Source of the DNA: Mercurialis annua
Lineage: Eukaryota; Streptophyta; Magnoliopsida; Malpighiales; Euphorbiaceae
Assembly: GCF_937616625.2 (NCBI RefSeq)
Contig: NC_065574.1
Span: 26,228,501 to 26,292,500 of the forward strand
DNA length: 64,000 bases
Direction: 5' to 3'
This document shows, one piece after another, positions 47,201 through 58,890 of the stretch. Numbering within the stretch: position 1 is the first letter of the stretch; the number at the start of each line of letters is the position of its first letter. The position numbers were made by a program, and so were the translations under genes. Under the pieces are notes generated by a model, which was given only the letters and a program-made list of their open reading frames with translations, ran no database searches and had not been told where the DNA came from.

Positions 47201-48414
47201 CCAAGATGTACCATGACCTCAAGGGTACGTATTGGTGGAGCGGAATGAAAAAGGATATTGCAGAGTACGTTTCCAAGTGTCCGACTTGCCAGCAGGTGAA
47301 GCTGGAACATCAGAGACCTTCTGGATATCTGCAGCCACTACCTATTACAGAGTGGAAGTGGGAACAAATTGCCATGGATTTTGTGGTTGGCTTACCACGT
47401 ACTCGACAGGGGTACGACTCCATCTGGGTGATAGTTGACGGTATGACCAAGTCAGCTCATTTCCTTCCGATCAAGGTTCCGTATCCTGCTTCGAAGTTGG
47501 CTAAGTTGTACATAGATAAGATTGTCAGTTTGCATGGTGTACCGGTTTCGATTGTTTTTGACAGAGGTTCTGTTTTCACTTCGAGGTTCTGGAAAGCGTT
47601 GCAGGAGTCTTTGGGGTCTCGTTTGGACTTCAGCACAACTTTTCATCCTCAGACTGACGGTCAGTCTGAGAGGACTATTCAGACATTGGATGATATGCTC
47701 AGAATGTGCATTCTTGATTTTATGGGTAGCTAGGATACTCATTTTCCGTTGATTGAGTTTTCCTACAACAACTGTTACCATGCGAGCATTAAGATGGCAC
47801 CTTATGAGGCTTTGTACGGACGCAAGTGTCGATCTCCTATCTACTGGGAAGAGGTCGGCGAGCGAAAGTTGTCTGGTGCTGAGATTATTCAGATTACCTC
47901 AAAGAAGGTACCGTTGATTAAACGGAGGTTGGAGACAGCTTTTAGTCAGCATAAGAGTTATGATGATCCAAAGAGAAAAGACATCGAGTTTCAGGTGGGG
48001 GACTTTGTGTTTCTTTGGGTTTCGCCTATGAAAGGCGTGGTTTGTTTTGGTGTCAAGGGAAAGTTGGCACCGAGGTACGTTGGTCCTTATGAGATTTGAG
48101 AGAGGATTGGAAATGTGGCTTATCGTGTGGTTCTGCCACCAGACATGTCTTTAGTGCATCCTGTATTTCATGTTTCTATGCTGAGGAAGTGTATCTTAGA
48201 TCCTTCATATGTGATTGTGACTCAGAGCGTTGAGATTGACCAGGAGTTGTCCTATGAGGAACAACCAGTTGAGATTGTCGATACGCAAGTGCGTAGGTTA
48301 CGGAACAAGGAGATTTTGATGGTCAAAGTTCTGTCGCGGAATCATTCTGTTGAGGAGTGCACATGGGAGACGGAGTCCGATATGCGGAAACGTTATCCTT
48401 TCCTCTTCCTTTGA
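47201..48414 (+). pseudogene. pol: Tekay-like integrase with chromodomain-like tail
   Basis: Zinc-domain cysteines in KCPTCQQVK near 47276. DDE core: MDFVVGLP (first Asp, near 47374), VFDRGSVFTSRFW (second, near 47557), and DGQSERTIQ (Glu, near 47655). TAG at 47731-47733 replaces a TGG (SWDTHFP expected by pattern). TGA at 48097-48099 likely replaces CGA. The C-terminal part has the PAYEALYGRKCRSP-like segment (read APYEALYGRKCRSP, near 47797) and a tail with EECTWETESDMR (near 48351) resembling chromodomain-like ends of Tekay/Del integrases, thought to steer insertion toward heterochromatin. Stop at 48412-48414. Confidence 0.9.
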
Positions 48415-48517
48415 GGTATGTGTATCATTACTTATGTAATTTAGTTGATTGTTTCAGTACTTGGTGTGTTGTTATGTTTGTTTGTTTGTGTTTAAATTCG
48501 TGGGCAAATTTTTATTT
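48415..48517 (+). other. 3' untranslated region of the Tekay-like element
   Basis: About 100 bp between the pol stop and the polypurine tract. Nothing else recognised. Confidence 0.7.
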
Positions 48518-48529
48518 AGTTGGGGAGAA
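48518..48529 (+). other. Polypurine tract of the Tekay-like element
   Basis: AGTTGGGGAGAA, immediately before the LTR start. Identical to 32191-32202. Confidence 0.85.
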
Positions 48530-50476
48530 TTTAATACTCCGTAAAATTTCTAAAATTTTCCGATGCGTTGTTAGTACAAATTCGGACCGTTTTCAATTTT
48601 GGTGTTTCGTTTTTAGTTGAGTAAGATTGGGTTGGTTCAAATCTTAATTAAGTTTGATTTAAAGTTTTAAAAGGAAAAAAAAGGAAAATAAGAGAATAAT
48701 ATCTTTGCATGAAACTCATGCATGTTACACGTGAAAAGCCCACACTTCCTTTTTGAATTTGGCCATATGCATATCAGGCGCATCATGTTTTCTTTTGTTC
48801 TTCAAAATAAGAAGCAGTAACCATAGCAGTAGAAATTCTACGTTTCTTTTGTTTCCTAAAACCAAAATTCTCATCATTAAATCAAACCTCAGCCGCCATC
48901 CTTTCCTTTCAATCTCAGAAATCATAACCTTCTTCATTCCTTTGCTTTCGATTCAAGTCCGGTAAGTATCACGTTTTGTTTATTTTCATTGCTTCGATAT
49001 CGTCAAACGGTTCTTGATTTCGTATCTCATTTTTTAGCTTTAATTCGATTGTTCTTCGTCGATTCTCATCGACTCAACGATCTCTTTGAATCTCACGTAT
49101 TATAATCGATAAAGGTACGTAAGGATTACTCCGTTTATCGCCGTTTCGATTTCGACGTGTTATTGTTTATTTTCTGCCGTTCTTTTGTTTATGTTTCGTC
49201 TGCCTATGATCCTTTTCTTATAACCTTTCTTGAGTAGAATGGAGATTGAAATGCTAGGTCGTGATTATTCGTTGTTGTTGAAACCGTTTTGATTCGCCGT
49301 GAATTTCCATGTTACAGTAGCGTTCTTGATCTTTTTTCTTGATTAATTAGTTAATGTTACAAGGTTGTTGTTATAATTAAACCATATGAATCATATTATA
49401 GTTTTAAGTGTTGAGCTTATGATTGAAGCTTGATAATGATTGTTGGTTAAAGATTATGATTCTGCAAATTGTAAATTGATTCATGGAAATTGAACGGTGG
49501 GCGGGAAATTGTAAATGATAAATAGGGAACATGGCAAATTGACAAATATGGTCATTAGATGTTTTAATTGAAGTCATTTGAATTCCTTAAGTTGTGATAT
49601 CTATTGTTATTCTTTTAATTTAAACTGTTGAATTTGGAATTGATTATTAAACTAGTAAAGTATAAATAATAAGTATTTTACAACTTAAGTTATAATTACT
49701 CGGGTAATTATATTAAATTCCGATTAATATGCCAATTTGGCTAATTTACAATTTAGCCCCGTTAAGTTTTTAAAAAACTTATTTAAGTTAAGTTTTATCT
49801 TTTGGATCTTTGTTTGATTTATAATTTAGTAAATTGAGAATAAATAATTAAATTTGATTTCGAATATCAAATTTGGCTAAATTACAGTTTAGTCCCTGAA
49901 CTTTTATTAACTTAAAAAGGTTAAGTTTTGGTTGTACCTTAGGTTACTTGAATTACAAGATATTGAATTCTATTTTAAAATAGATAATAATTTTTATCAA
50001 ATATTTAATGTATAAACTCGGTTTTATAATTTAATAAAATTTTGATTTGGGTTAGACTATGGTCGCCCAATAAGTGGGAAGAAGGTTGGTAGTTTTAAAT
50101 AACTCGGCTGACTAACTGATATGGATTTTAACTTGGCTTAAATTAATTTGTTTTATAAATTACTAGAATTGTAATTTAATATATATAACTTATATGGTTT
50201 GATTTTTATAACTTGGGTTATAGTTTTAATACGTTTTAATCTTATATGTTTGATTATACTTTGGCTTTGCTTTGTGTGTGCTAGTCCTATGTGGTGTCTA
50301 GTACTCTCTAGAGTTAGGGTCTGATTTTAGTTATGATTTGGATATTTTATTTAAACACGTGGATTGTTCGTACTTCATAGGCGAACCAGAGTTAGGTGCT
50401 TGTCAGGATCACGTGGATTTAGCAAGCAGTGAGTTTATATCTCTATTTATCTCTTTATTAAGAAATTATTATATTT

Positions 50477-50547
<71 letters not shown>

Positions 50548-50650
50548 ATAAGCAGCTTTTGAACTGTTTTTCGGCATTGTGGATTTGATTTGGAACGTGC
50601 TACTCGATGGGCATCATCGGGACTGCGTGCGCACCGGTAATGATTATGGT
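48530..50650 (+). repeat. 3' LTR of the Tekay-like element, first part
   Basis: Begins TTTAATACTCCG, where the expected TG start seems mutated. From about 50045 it aligns with 41857 onward of the 5' LTR with clear divergence (roughly 85 percent by eye). It stops at GATTATGGT (50650), where an inverted LTR begins. Its continuation is at 58190. No gene; open frames within are incidental. Confidence 0.82.
50483..50547 (+). repeat. (TA)n(TG)n compound microsatellite
   Basis: About 20 TA units followed by about 12 TG units. The same spot in the 5' LTR (42270-42290) has only a few, so this expanded after insertion. Confidence 0.95.
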
Positions 50651-52084
50651 TGTCACGACCCATTTTCATGAATCGTGACCGGCGCTAGGGTATGGGTATG
50701 GTTGTACCAAAACCCGTATCAAACCTTGCGGATAACCAACTTAACAATTAAAACAATGTACCTGCAAAAAACCACATGCCCGGGGCAACCGAGACATCAG
50801 CCTAATCTAGCAGAACATATAAACAACATATATTTAAAGTACGCTTAATCTCAAATTAAACTCCAATAGCATGGGAAATAGTATATAATACCAAAATTAC
50901 TGTAATCATGCAAAAACTGATAAAATGATAGTTGGACTATACCAACAAACAATAGTCTAAAACAATAAGCATAAGACTAAGTCATAAATCAACTAATACT
51001 ACTACTGCGGTCTAAGAGTTTAAAACAGTTTGACTCTTTTATTCTGAAATAAAATAAAGAACCTCTGAGAATGAAGAAACGGAGATCGACCAAAACTCAA
51101 ATCATAAACCTGGAAAATTTGGGAAAACGACGGGGTCAGATTTAGTGAGTAGAGTTTATATAACTATTTACATTTATTAAGTTGAAAACCTTTAAAAACG
51201 TTTAATAAAACATTTTCATTATGGATTATCAATGAAACCCTAAATCACAATTGTAAATCCATTGTCGTGTCGGTGAGACGTATCTCAATAACCGATCCCC
51301 GACTATCACTTAATAACTAGTGAGCCCAGGAGACGTATCTTCCACCAGTGCCCTCACTAAGGTGAGACGTATCTCAAACCTACCTCAATACCATAATCAT
51401 TACCGGTGCGCACGAAGTCCCGATGATGCCCATCAAGTAGCATGTTCCAAATCAAATCCACAATGCCGAAAAACAGTTCAAAAGCTGTTTATACATATAC
51501 ATATACGAAATATAATATTTGCTTAATAAAGAGGTAAATAGAGATATAAACTCACTGCTTGCTATTCCACGTGAACCTGAAAAGCAATCTAGTTCTGGTT
51601 CGCCTCTGAAGTATGAACAGTCGACGAGTCTAAACAATGTAAGTAATTATTAAAACGGACCTTAACTTTATAGAGTACTAAACAGCACATAGGACTAGCA
51701 CAAATAACAAGTCAATGTAAAATCAATGAGATCAACCCCAATATCCTAATAATTTATAATGCTCAATTAAAACAACTCTATTGAGTTCTCGCTTTAAAAT
51801 CTATTTCATAAAATATTATTGAAATAGATATTAAATAATAATCAATTTCCAAATAGTGGGGTAGCCGAGTTACCGATAACTACCAAGCTAGCCTCACTTG
51901 TCGGGTGACCGAAGTCTAATCCGACCCAAATATTTTATCAAATATAAACCAGAGTTTATAATAAAAAAATAACTTTGAATAAATATATTTATATCTAATT
52001 ATAAACCCATAGTTTATAATTATAGAAACAATTTTGATAAAATAATAATCAAAATTTAAAACGGAACTCAATCGAAGAAACAGA

Positions 52085-53210
52085 TTATCAAGGAGGTTTG
52101 GATTTCTCAGAATTGCGAATGATCAGAACACAGATAGGATGCTAAGAAAATTGAACCAGCTCTTCATTGGACCTTGTAGGGTTCGTGCTTTTAGGGCAAA
52201 ATATCCAACACCTAACGCTAATCCCATGCAGCGTAAACCAGCAGTTTCTTCAACAAGAATGACAGACACAAGGACTTCACTCCCCAGGATTATCCAATCG
52301 CCCGCACCACGAGACTCTAGAACGTATGCTCAGGTTGTTACTAACAAACCTCTGATCTATGAAGCAAAAAAAAAAAATTGCCTGATTATAAGAATAATGC
52401 ACTGATTGTATCAGTTGCTAGCATGGATATATTGCTGAATATTCATGACTTGATAATGGACTTGGAAATAGTCTTTGAGTTGATTTCGTTTCTAGGAGGT
52501 CCGTTCGTTTTGATACGTTTTCATTCGGAGGCTTACTTGTCACGGTTCAGAAACGATTTCAAACACTATGTTTCACTGTTCTCGGAGGTCATCTCGTGGG
52601 AGAATTATATTCCCTCGAACGAGAGATTTGTCTGGGTGGCTATATCTGGAGTTCCTATTTCTGCTTGGTCAGAAGACATTTTTCTTTTCATTGGTAACAG
52701 TTTGGGTAAGGCTGTTGTTGTTCACCCTTCAGTTTTGTCGATGGATCGTATGGATTCAGTTTTGATTTCAGCAGCCTTTCCTCGCATTGAATGTATCATC
52801 CCTGTTATGATTGGGGATGAGTCCTATCTTGTTCATGCCATGAGACAGAATTCCCAGTAGTTACTAGTAACTCATCTGAGGTTATTGCTGAATCTGACGA
52901 TGACTCTAAATCAGATTATTCTACTTCGCCAGAAGGATTGGTTCAGACATCAAATGACACATCCAAGCAGCAGACGTCCCCGACAGTCAATTCCAGTTCA
53001 CCTTTTCGGTATATCACACAACGACACAAGAAGTATACCCTCTCGCCACTCAGCGCCATGAATGATAGAATCAGAGAATAATCAGAAGTAGAAAAAACTT
53101 TCGAAACAGGTGTCAAATTGGGCCTCTTTCAGCAGCAAAACAAGTCTGAAATTGTTAATCTACTTTCACAAGGAATCATCAAGGAGCCGAGTGAGGCTCT
53201 CCAGGTCTGA
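52085..53210 (+). pseudogene. LINE ORF1, truncated and frameshifted
   Basis: RNA-binding protein of the LINE. The first readable residues, RRFGFLRIAN at 52091, are the end of an RNA-recognition motif, so the start is missing. A run of about 12 A near 52366-52377 shifts the frame. The next part (52378-52860) resembles the DUF4283-type domain found in plant LINE ORF1 proteins (WVAISGVPISAWSEDIF near 52635). Another shift near 52850 leads to a Ser/Asp-rich tail (to about 53030), a TAA near 53080, and a TGA at 53208-53210, just before ORF2. Confidence 0.82.
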
Positions 53211-53218
53211 TACTTTTT

Positions 53219-56200
53219 ATGTCGAACACATTTAATTTCATTACTTGGAATTGTCGGGGTGGCATTAGCCATTTTCGTAAACAAAAGTCTATTCGCTCTT
53301 TTATTATTCAGCACAGATTGGTTATTATGGGGTTGATTGAAACGAAAAAAGAAAATTTAGATGATTTCTTAATAAGGAAACTTTGGCCCAGTCTTGATTT
53401 TGATTTCTGCTTCTCGAGTTCGACGGGTGCCTCAGGAGGATTAGCTTGTATTTGGAACTCTGACTTGATTACACCTTCTAGAATTGCTGTGAGGAACAGA
53501 TGGATTATTTTAGATTTTGATTGGAATTCTAAGCTGATTAGATTTTTTCTTATTTACGCTCCTAATTGTCCGCTTGAGAGATCGACTTTATGGCATAGTA
53601 TTCTCCCGGAATTGAATTGTGACAGGATGTGTTTTGTCTCTGGTGATTTCAACGAGATCCTTCATCCTTCTGAAAGGTTGAATTGCAATGAGCTCTCTAA
53701 CTCAAAGATGGCTTTTTCCCATTTTATTAATATGCTAGACTTCTTGAGATCCCTCTTCATGGCCGTTTTTTCACCTGGCAAAATAGACTTTCTAAGTCTA
53801 AAATTGATAGATGTTTTGTTTCTCCAGCGGTTCTTAATCATTGGCCAAATGTTAAGTTGCAGGCGCTGCCGCGTTCTTTCTCGGATCACGTCCCAATTTT
53901 CCTCTCTTCTGCTACTCGGCATGAATGGGGTCCGAGGCCGTTTTGCTCTTTGAACGTTTGGTGGGACAATCCAGATTTTCTTCCCTTCTTGGATGGCTGC
54001 TGGAGATCTTTGCAAACCCATTCTACATTAGTTGTCAAGTTGCGAGAGCTTTGTAAGCGGTTAAGCTCCTGAAACAAGAACACATTTGGGGATTTAAACT
54101 TGAAAATTGCAGCAATAAATCAAAAGATTACAGACCTGGAAAAGGAAGCTGATGATAGGGATCTATCAGATGATGACTATTCTGCTCTCTCTTCATACTA
54201 AAGGGAACAACTCGGCTATTCCAAGCAGCTGGAAATGGTGTGGCTGCAAAAGGCTCGTCTGAACTGGAACCTCCTTGGCGACAAAAATACCTCTTTTTTT
54301 CACTTAGCAGCATCTTTACATGCTAGAAACAATCAGATCTCTGAGATTGTTATTGATGATATTTATTATTCAAATCCTATGGATATTAAGTCAAAGGTGA
54401 ATTCTTACTATAGAGGTTTATACAGAAAGGGTGTGCGGGTTCCTTTCTCTTTGGATTCTCTTTATTTCAAGAGGTTATCGGCTGCTCAGAATGTCAGTTT
54501 AACTTCAGAGTTCTTATTGGAGGAATTAACAGAAGTTGTAAGGCACAATGATGATAATAAAGCGCCAGGACTGGATGGTTTTAATACTTTCTTCTACAAG
54601 CGGTTTTGGCATCTTATTCAAGGGGATGTTGCTAGTCTTCTTCAAGAGTTTTACTCTTCGGGTCATTTTCCAGCGGGTCTTAACACGGCATTTTTGATTC
54701 TTATTCCGAAATTGAAAGGGGCCACGAACATAAAAGACTTCAGATCAATCAGTCTCATTAACGGCATTTTCAAGTTTCTTTCCAAGATTCTTGCTAATAG
54801 GCTTGCTCCTATTCTGCCATCCATTATCTCGGATAATCAATTCGGATTCATCAAAGGTCGTAATATACATGAGTGCCATTCCATTGCTTCGGAAGTAATT
54901 CACCTCATCTCAAGGCGCAAAGAGTCGGCTTTCATTATTAAGCTGGATTTTCAGAAGGCTTTCGACAGTATATCTTGGCCTTTCCTGCTTGAGACGATGC
55001 GCATGATGCACATTAACAACAGATGGATTCAGTGGATCTCTAATCTGCTTAATTCCTCTCAGATGTCAGTATTAGTGAATGGTTCTCCCTCGGAGAATTT
55101 TTACATGGAGAAGGGCGTGCGCCAGGGTGACCCAATTTCTCCTATGCTTTTTGTAATTGCAGCGGAAGGATTCAAAGCTATTATTGATAAGGCAAAGAGT
55201 GAGAACCTTATTGAGGGTATCTCCATAGATGGATTGCAAGAATCTCTGTCTCTGCTGCAATTCGCTGACGACACACTCATGTTTCTACCTAACGACTTGT
55301 ATATGGTAACTAATCTTCTCCGGATCCTTCGTTGCTTCGAATTGGTCTCTGGCTTGCGTATCAACTACACGAAGAGTTCAATCATTGGCCTCAATGTGTC
55401 TGATCAAGATATTACCGCTGCCGCAAATATTCTTAGCTGCAAGATTGACACACTGCCATTCTCTTACCTAGGGCTGCCTTTATCTCGGAAAACAGTGGCT
55501 GCCTCTCATTTTAATCCGATTTTACAGAATTTTACTTCGCATTTGGCTCTATGGAAAGGCAATTTGTTGTCTCCGGCGGGTCGTTTAGTTTTGATTAAAT
55601 CGGTACTTTGCAGTTTGCCAGTTTACTCTATGTGTTGTTTTGCCATTCCGTCGGGTGTTCTATCAATCATGGATCGGTACGTGAGGAATTTTCTTTGGAC
55701 GGGGTCTTCTTCTACCCGTGGTATTTGTAAAGTTTCTTGGAGCGATGTATGCTTACCGGTTCGTTTTGGTGGTCATAATATCCCTTCTCTTCGTGTTAGA
55801 AATCAAAGCCTTATGCTTAAATGGATTTGGAAGCTTCTAACGGGCGATAGAAATTCACTTTGGTTCTATGTCATCCGAGCTGGTTCGAACCTTCATTCCT
55901 GGAACGATTTGCTGAATCCTTCTAACCGCGCTTTATCTCCTCTCTGGAAGAATATAAGAAAGTTATGTATCTTAAATGATGATGTTTGGCAAGTTTTTTC
56001 TTCTCATATCAGTTTTAAGGTTGGTAATGGGGCAGATATTATGTTTTGGCGAGATATTTGGCTAAAAGATCAGTCTACTTCTCTGAGCTCAACATATCAG
56101 AATTTGTTTCGGTTGGATAGACAAGTTTCAGGGTCTGTTGCAGATCGGGTTTGTTCGGCTGACAACAGCAGGTCTTGGTCCTTTCAGTGGAAAAGGCGGC

Positions 56201-56836
56201 TGCGAATTGGCGAGAACCAATCATTTAACGGTCTCCTTGATCAGTTGCAGATGGTAACCTTCTCCGGCGATCGTGACTTGGCTTTTTGGTGTGGAAATAA
56301 AGAGTTTACAGCATCTAGCTTTATTAAGCTCAGCACAACTATGAATGTGCATCAGGATCAGTTCTTAATGATTTTATGGAAGCATAAACTTCCTCCAAGC
56401 TTCAAGAGACTTTCTTGTTCAACGTCGAATTCTGGAAAATGAAGAGCGTTTTTGTGGCAGGTGTATGGAAGTAGAAACGAGCTCACACATTGTCATTTCT
56501 TGCCCAGTAGCATGAGATTTCTGGTCTGAATTTCTTCGTTTAATTGGTATTTCAGCATGGATGATTCCTTGTGATATAGAGAGCTTCTATTTTCAATGGA
56601 TGGACATGGCTAATCCGAGCTATAGAAACCTTTGGGCAACGATATGGTTTTTTAGCATTTGGGAGATTTGGAAAGCAAGAAACAAGGTCGTTTTCCGGAA
56701 CGAAATCACAAGCAAGAAGGATTTGATTTTTACTTGTATCAATAAAGGAGTGATTCATTATAGATATCACAATCCTCATTTTATTTTTGGTGGTAATGAT
56801 GTATTTCGATGCTTAGACTTCTTTTCGAGGTTCTAA
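53219..56836 (+). pseudogene. LINE ORF2: endonuclease and reverse transcriptase
   Basis: ATG at 53219, eight bases after the ORF1 stop. AP-type endonuclease: ITWNCRGG, GLIETK, SGDFNEIL (near 53640), and after a frameshift near 53745, KIDRCF and SDHVP (near 53885), the usual catalytic order. TGA at 54070-54072 and TAA near 54199 interrupt the linker. RT runs 54235-56400: NKAPGLDGF, LDFQKAFDSISW, GVRQGDPISPMLF, FADD at 55261-55272, LPFSYLGLPL. A frameshift with a small deletion near 56410 precedes a zinc-binding tail (FCGRCMEVE..SHIVISCP near 56448-56505). A TGA near 56513 is probably a former TGG. Final stop near 56834. Multiple lesions, no activity expected. Confidence 0.9.
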
Positions 56837-56897
56837 AAATTGCTTTCTTTTTTGCCTATCACACCTTGTGGTAGTGCTAATATAATCACCATTTATC

Positions 56898-56907
56898 AAA
56901 AAAAAAA
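56898..56907 (+). other. LINE 3' A tail
   Basis: Ten A residues after ATTTATC, followed by LTR sequence. Short, consistent with an aged tail. Confidence 0.8.
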
Positions 56908-58097
56908 GTAACCATTAGTTACTAATAATTTACTTAATATAAATATATTAAAAAAACGTTAAAAATCCAAAACGTCAAATTGACACGTCTATCAATAAAT
57001 TCCAAAATTTGATAATTACTTGAGTAATTATAAATTATTGGTTAGAAACATAATTATCTCTTTCCGTTTATAATAATCAAAATAAATTAAATAATAATTA
57101 AAACTAACATAATATAATGTTGCCAAATTCCCATATTATAAATCGAAACGAAACTCGAAAGTTAAAAACCAAAATCAATAACAATAGATAAAAGTGAATT
57201 ATTAAAATTTAACTTAAAAAAATCAATTGATTTATATCAAATCAATATAGTGACCATAATGGCCAAATAGCCACCATTTAAAAGCAAATTAGCAAAGCTA
57301 AATTATTCCTGTCATAATTATCCTAACCCAATGACAAATCAATCACATAATCAGCTTTGAATACCATAACCCATACATATCAAACAACATCATCACAAGG
57401 ACACGAACTAAACTCAACAAAGCACATCACTTAATTATGAACTCCAAATCAAACAACAAGGCCATCTTAGTTAATCATCAACCCTACGCATGAGAAAAGA
57501 TCAGTCCCACACGGCAAGAACAAGGCAGCCATAGGCAAGGGTCATGGACAACAAAACATATTGGTAATTAGGGAGAACGAAGAATGACAACATGCAGTGC
57601 TACCAAGGCAAAGACGAAACAGTTAATGTAAATCTTCCAACGGCCAAACAATACTAAAATAGAAAATAATTACGTCAGACCAAGCAAGGAAAATCACAGC
57701 ACAAACTATAATGAAACACGCAACCACAGTGTTCACAACGATATATCGAAACGACGATTAAACGAAGAAGATTCACTTACCAAATTCGATACCAACGCGT
57801 AAGGATGATAGAAGACGGCGTGTACTGATGTAACGAAGAGATGAGTCTCATCCCGATGCAAGAATACCAGAGACACAAGTTATTGAACGGAAAAGACGAT
57901 ATCGAAAAGAATAAGAAATTGACATGAATTACTTACCCGATTCGAGAACGATGGAAAAGAACGAATGAGTTGGTGTTTCAGAGTGTTTTAGACCGAGGTA
58001 GTCGGCTAGGGTTGATAGAAAATGATAGAATATGAAAAATAGGGTTTAAAAAATATAACAATTCTATTTAAATAAATACTTGAAATCCCGAAACAGC

Positions 58098-58136
58098 ATA
58101 GTGCACGTTCGTGCACTTGAGTGCACGATCGTGCAC
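58098..58136. repeat. GTGCACG inverted-repeat cluster
   Basis: Four GTGCAC palindromes within 40 bp (GTGCACGTTCGTGCAC and GTGCACGATCGTGCAC), in the U3 part of the inverted LTR. Possible hairpins or protein sites; function unknown. Confidence 0.7.
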
Positions 58137-58189
58137 TCCATCGCTCCTCCAACGCGTCTCAAATTTTGATCCAACGGTCAACTTTGTGT

Positions 58190-58510
58190 CGTGCACCGGT
58201 GGAAGATACGTCTCCTTGACTCACTATTTATTTAAGTGATAGTCGGGGATCGGTTTTGAGATACGTCTCACCGACAAGACAATGGATTTAGAATTGTGGT
58301 TTAGGGTTTCATTGATAATCCATAATGAAAATGTTTTATTAAACGTTTTAAAGGTTTTTAACTTAATAAATGTAAATTGTCTTATAAACTCTACTCAATA
58401 AATCTGACCCCGTTGTTTTCCCAAATTTTCCAGGTTTGTGATTTGAGCATTGGTCGATCTCTGTTTCTTCATTCTCGGAGGTTCTTTATTTCATAATAAA
58501 TGAGTCGAAT
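58190..58510 (+). repeat. Tekay-like 3' LTR, continuation
   Basis: From CACCGGTGGAAGATACGTCT it matches 42430-42755 of the 5' LTR, in the same orientation as 48530-50650. It therefore looks like the remainder of the 3' LTR beyond the inverted insertion. It ends GAGTCGAA at 58508, with the last ~400 bp missing. Confidence 0.82.
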
Positions 58511-58587
58511 ACAGATCCTCCGGCGAGGGTCTGTTGACAGATCCTCCGGCGTGGGTCTGTTGACAAATCCTCCGGCGAGGCTCTGTC
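58510..58587 (+). repeat. 26-bp tandem repeat
   Basis: Three copies of a 26-bp unit (ACAGATCCTCCGGCGAGGGT and TTG end), GC-rich compared with its surroundings. Confidence 0.9.
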
Positions 58588-58890
58588 AAGAACAAATCCG
58601 GCGAGGAGGCTCCTCCTCCTTGCCGGAACGGGAAAAAATTAAAAACAATTAGATAAAAAGTCTAAAAAGACCCCTAAATTAATTAGGGATTAACTGTGAT
58701 TAATTAGGGTTTAATTGAGATTAATTAGGATAAAATTATTATTTAAAAACCCACTCTCCAATTAAGGTGCCACATCAGCATAATGGGCTTTTTGAGCCGG
58801 TTTTGACAAGTTCAGGGTGAAAGTGATCCGGTTTTCCAGCTTTGGACTTTTTTGATATATTGACGCAAGTTCGGGGGTGAAAGTGATCCT
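58588..58890. other. Unclassified interspersed sequence
   Basis: Includes a GGAGGCTCCTCC palindrome near 58600, several ATTAATTAGGG repeats (58675-58730) and two AAGTGATCC-containing copies about 59 bp apart (58820 and 58878). I recognise no gene or element family. Confidence 0.4.

Larger units (their letters stand above)
52084..56907 (+). mobile_element. L1-type LINE, 5'-truncated
   Basis: Plant L1-like element with ORF1 (truncated), ORF2 (endonuclease, RT, zinc-binding tail) and a 3' A tail at 56898-56907. It starts inside the ORF1 RNA-recognition motif, as expected from incomplete reverse transcription. It is inserted in an inverted LTR. No obvious target-site duplication. Frameshifts and stops make it inactive. 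Confidence 0.9.
50651..58189 (-). mobile_element. Inverted Tekay-like LTR, split by a LINE
   Basis: The sequence starting TGTCACGACCC at 50651 is the reverse complement of the LTR end at 43091-43165, and it continues as inverted LTR to 52083. It resumes at 56908 and runs to about 58189. Reading across the LINE, AAACAG joined to GTAAC matches the reverse complement of the related LTR near 33640-33660 without a gap. About 2.7 kb of LTR, almost full length. It may be a solo LTR inserted in the + strand 3' LTR. No clear target-site duplication is seen, and ~43 bp of the host LTR are missing at the junction. Confidence 0.75.
41857..58510 (+). mobile_element. Tekay/Del-like gypsy element with nested insertion
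   Basis: 5'-truncated LTR (41857-43165), primer site, gag-pol, polypurine tract, and 3' LTR (48530-50650) whose apparent continuation is at 58190-58510. The material between (50651-58189) is an inverted LTR split by a LINE. Order of pol domains (protease, RT, RNase H, integrase, then a chromodomain-like tail) identifies a Ty3/gypsy chromovirus, closest in style to Tekay/Del. It is inactive: nine in-frame stops and several frameshifts. The two LTRs differ visibly, so the insertion is much older than the copia element. Confidence 0.82.

Noticed and set aside
48725..48965. Two ~70-codon overlapping frames in the 3' LTR
   Set aside because: No domain, both strands open at the same place, located in LTR sequence.
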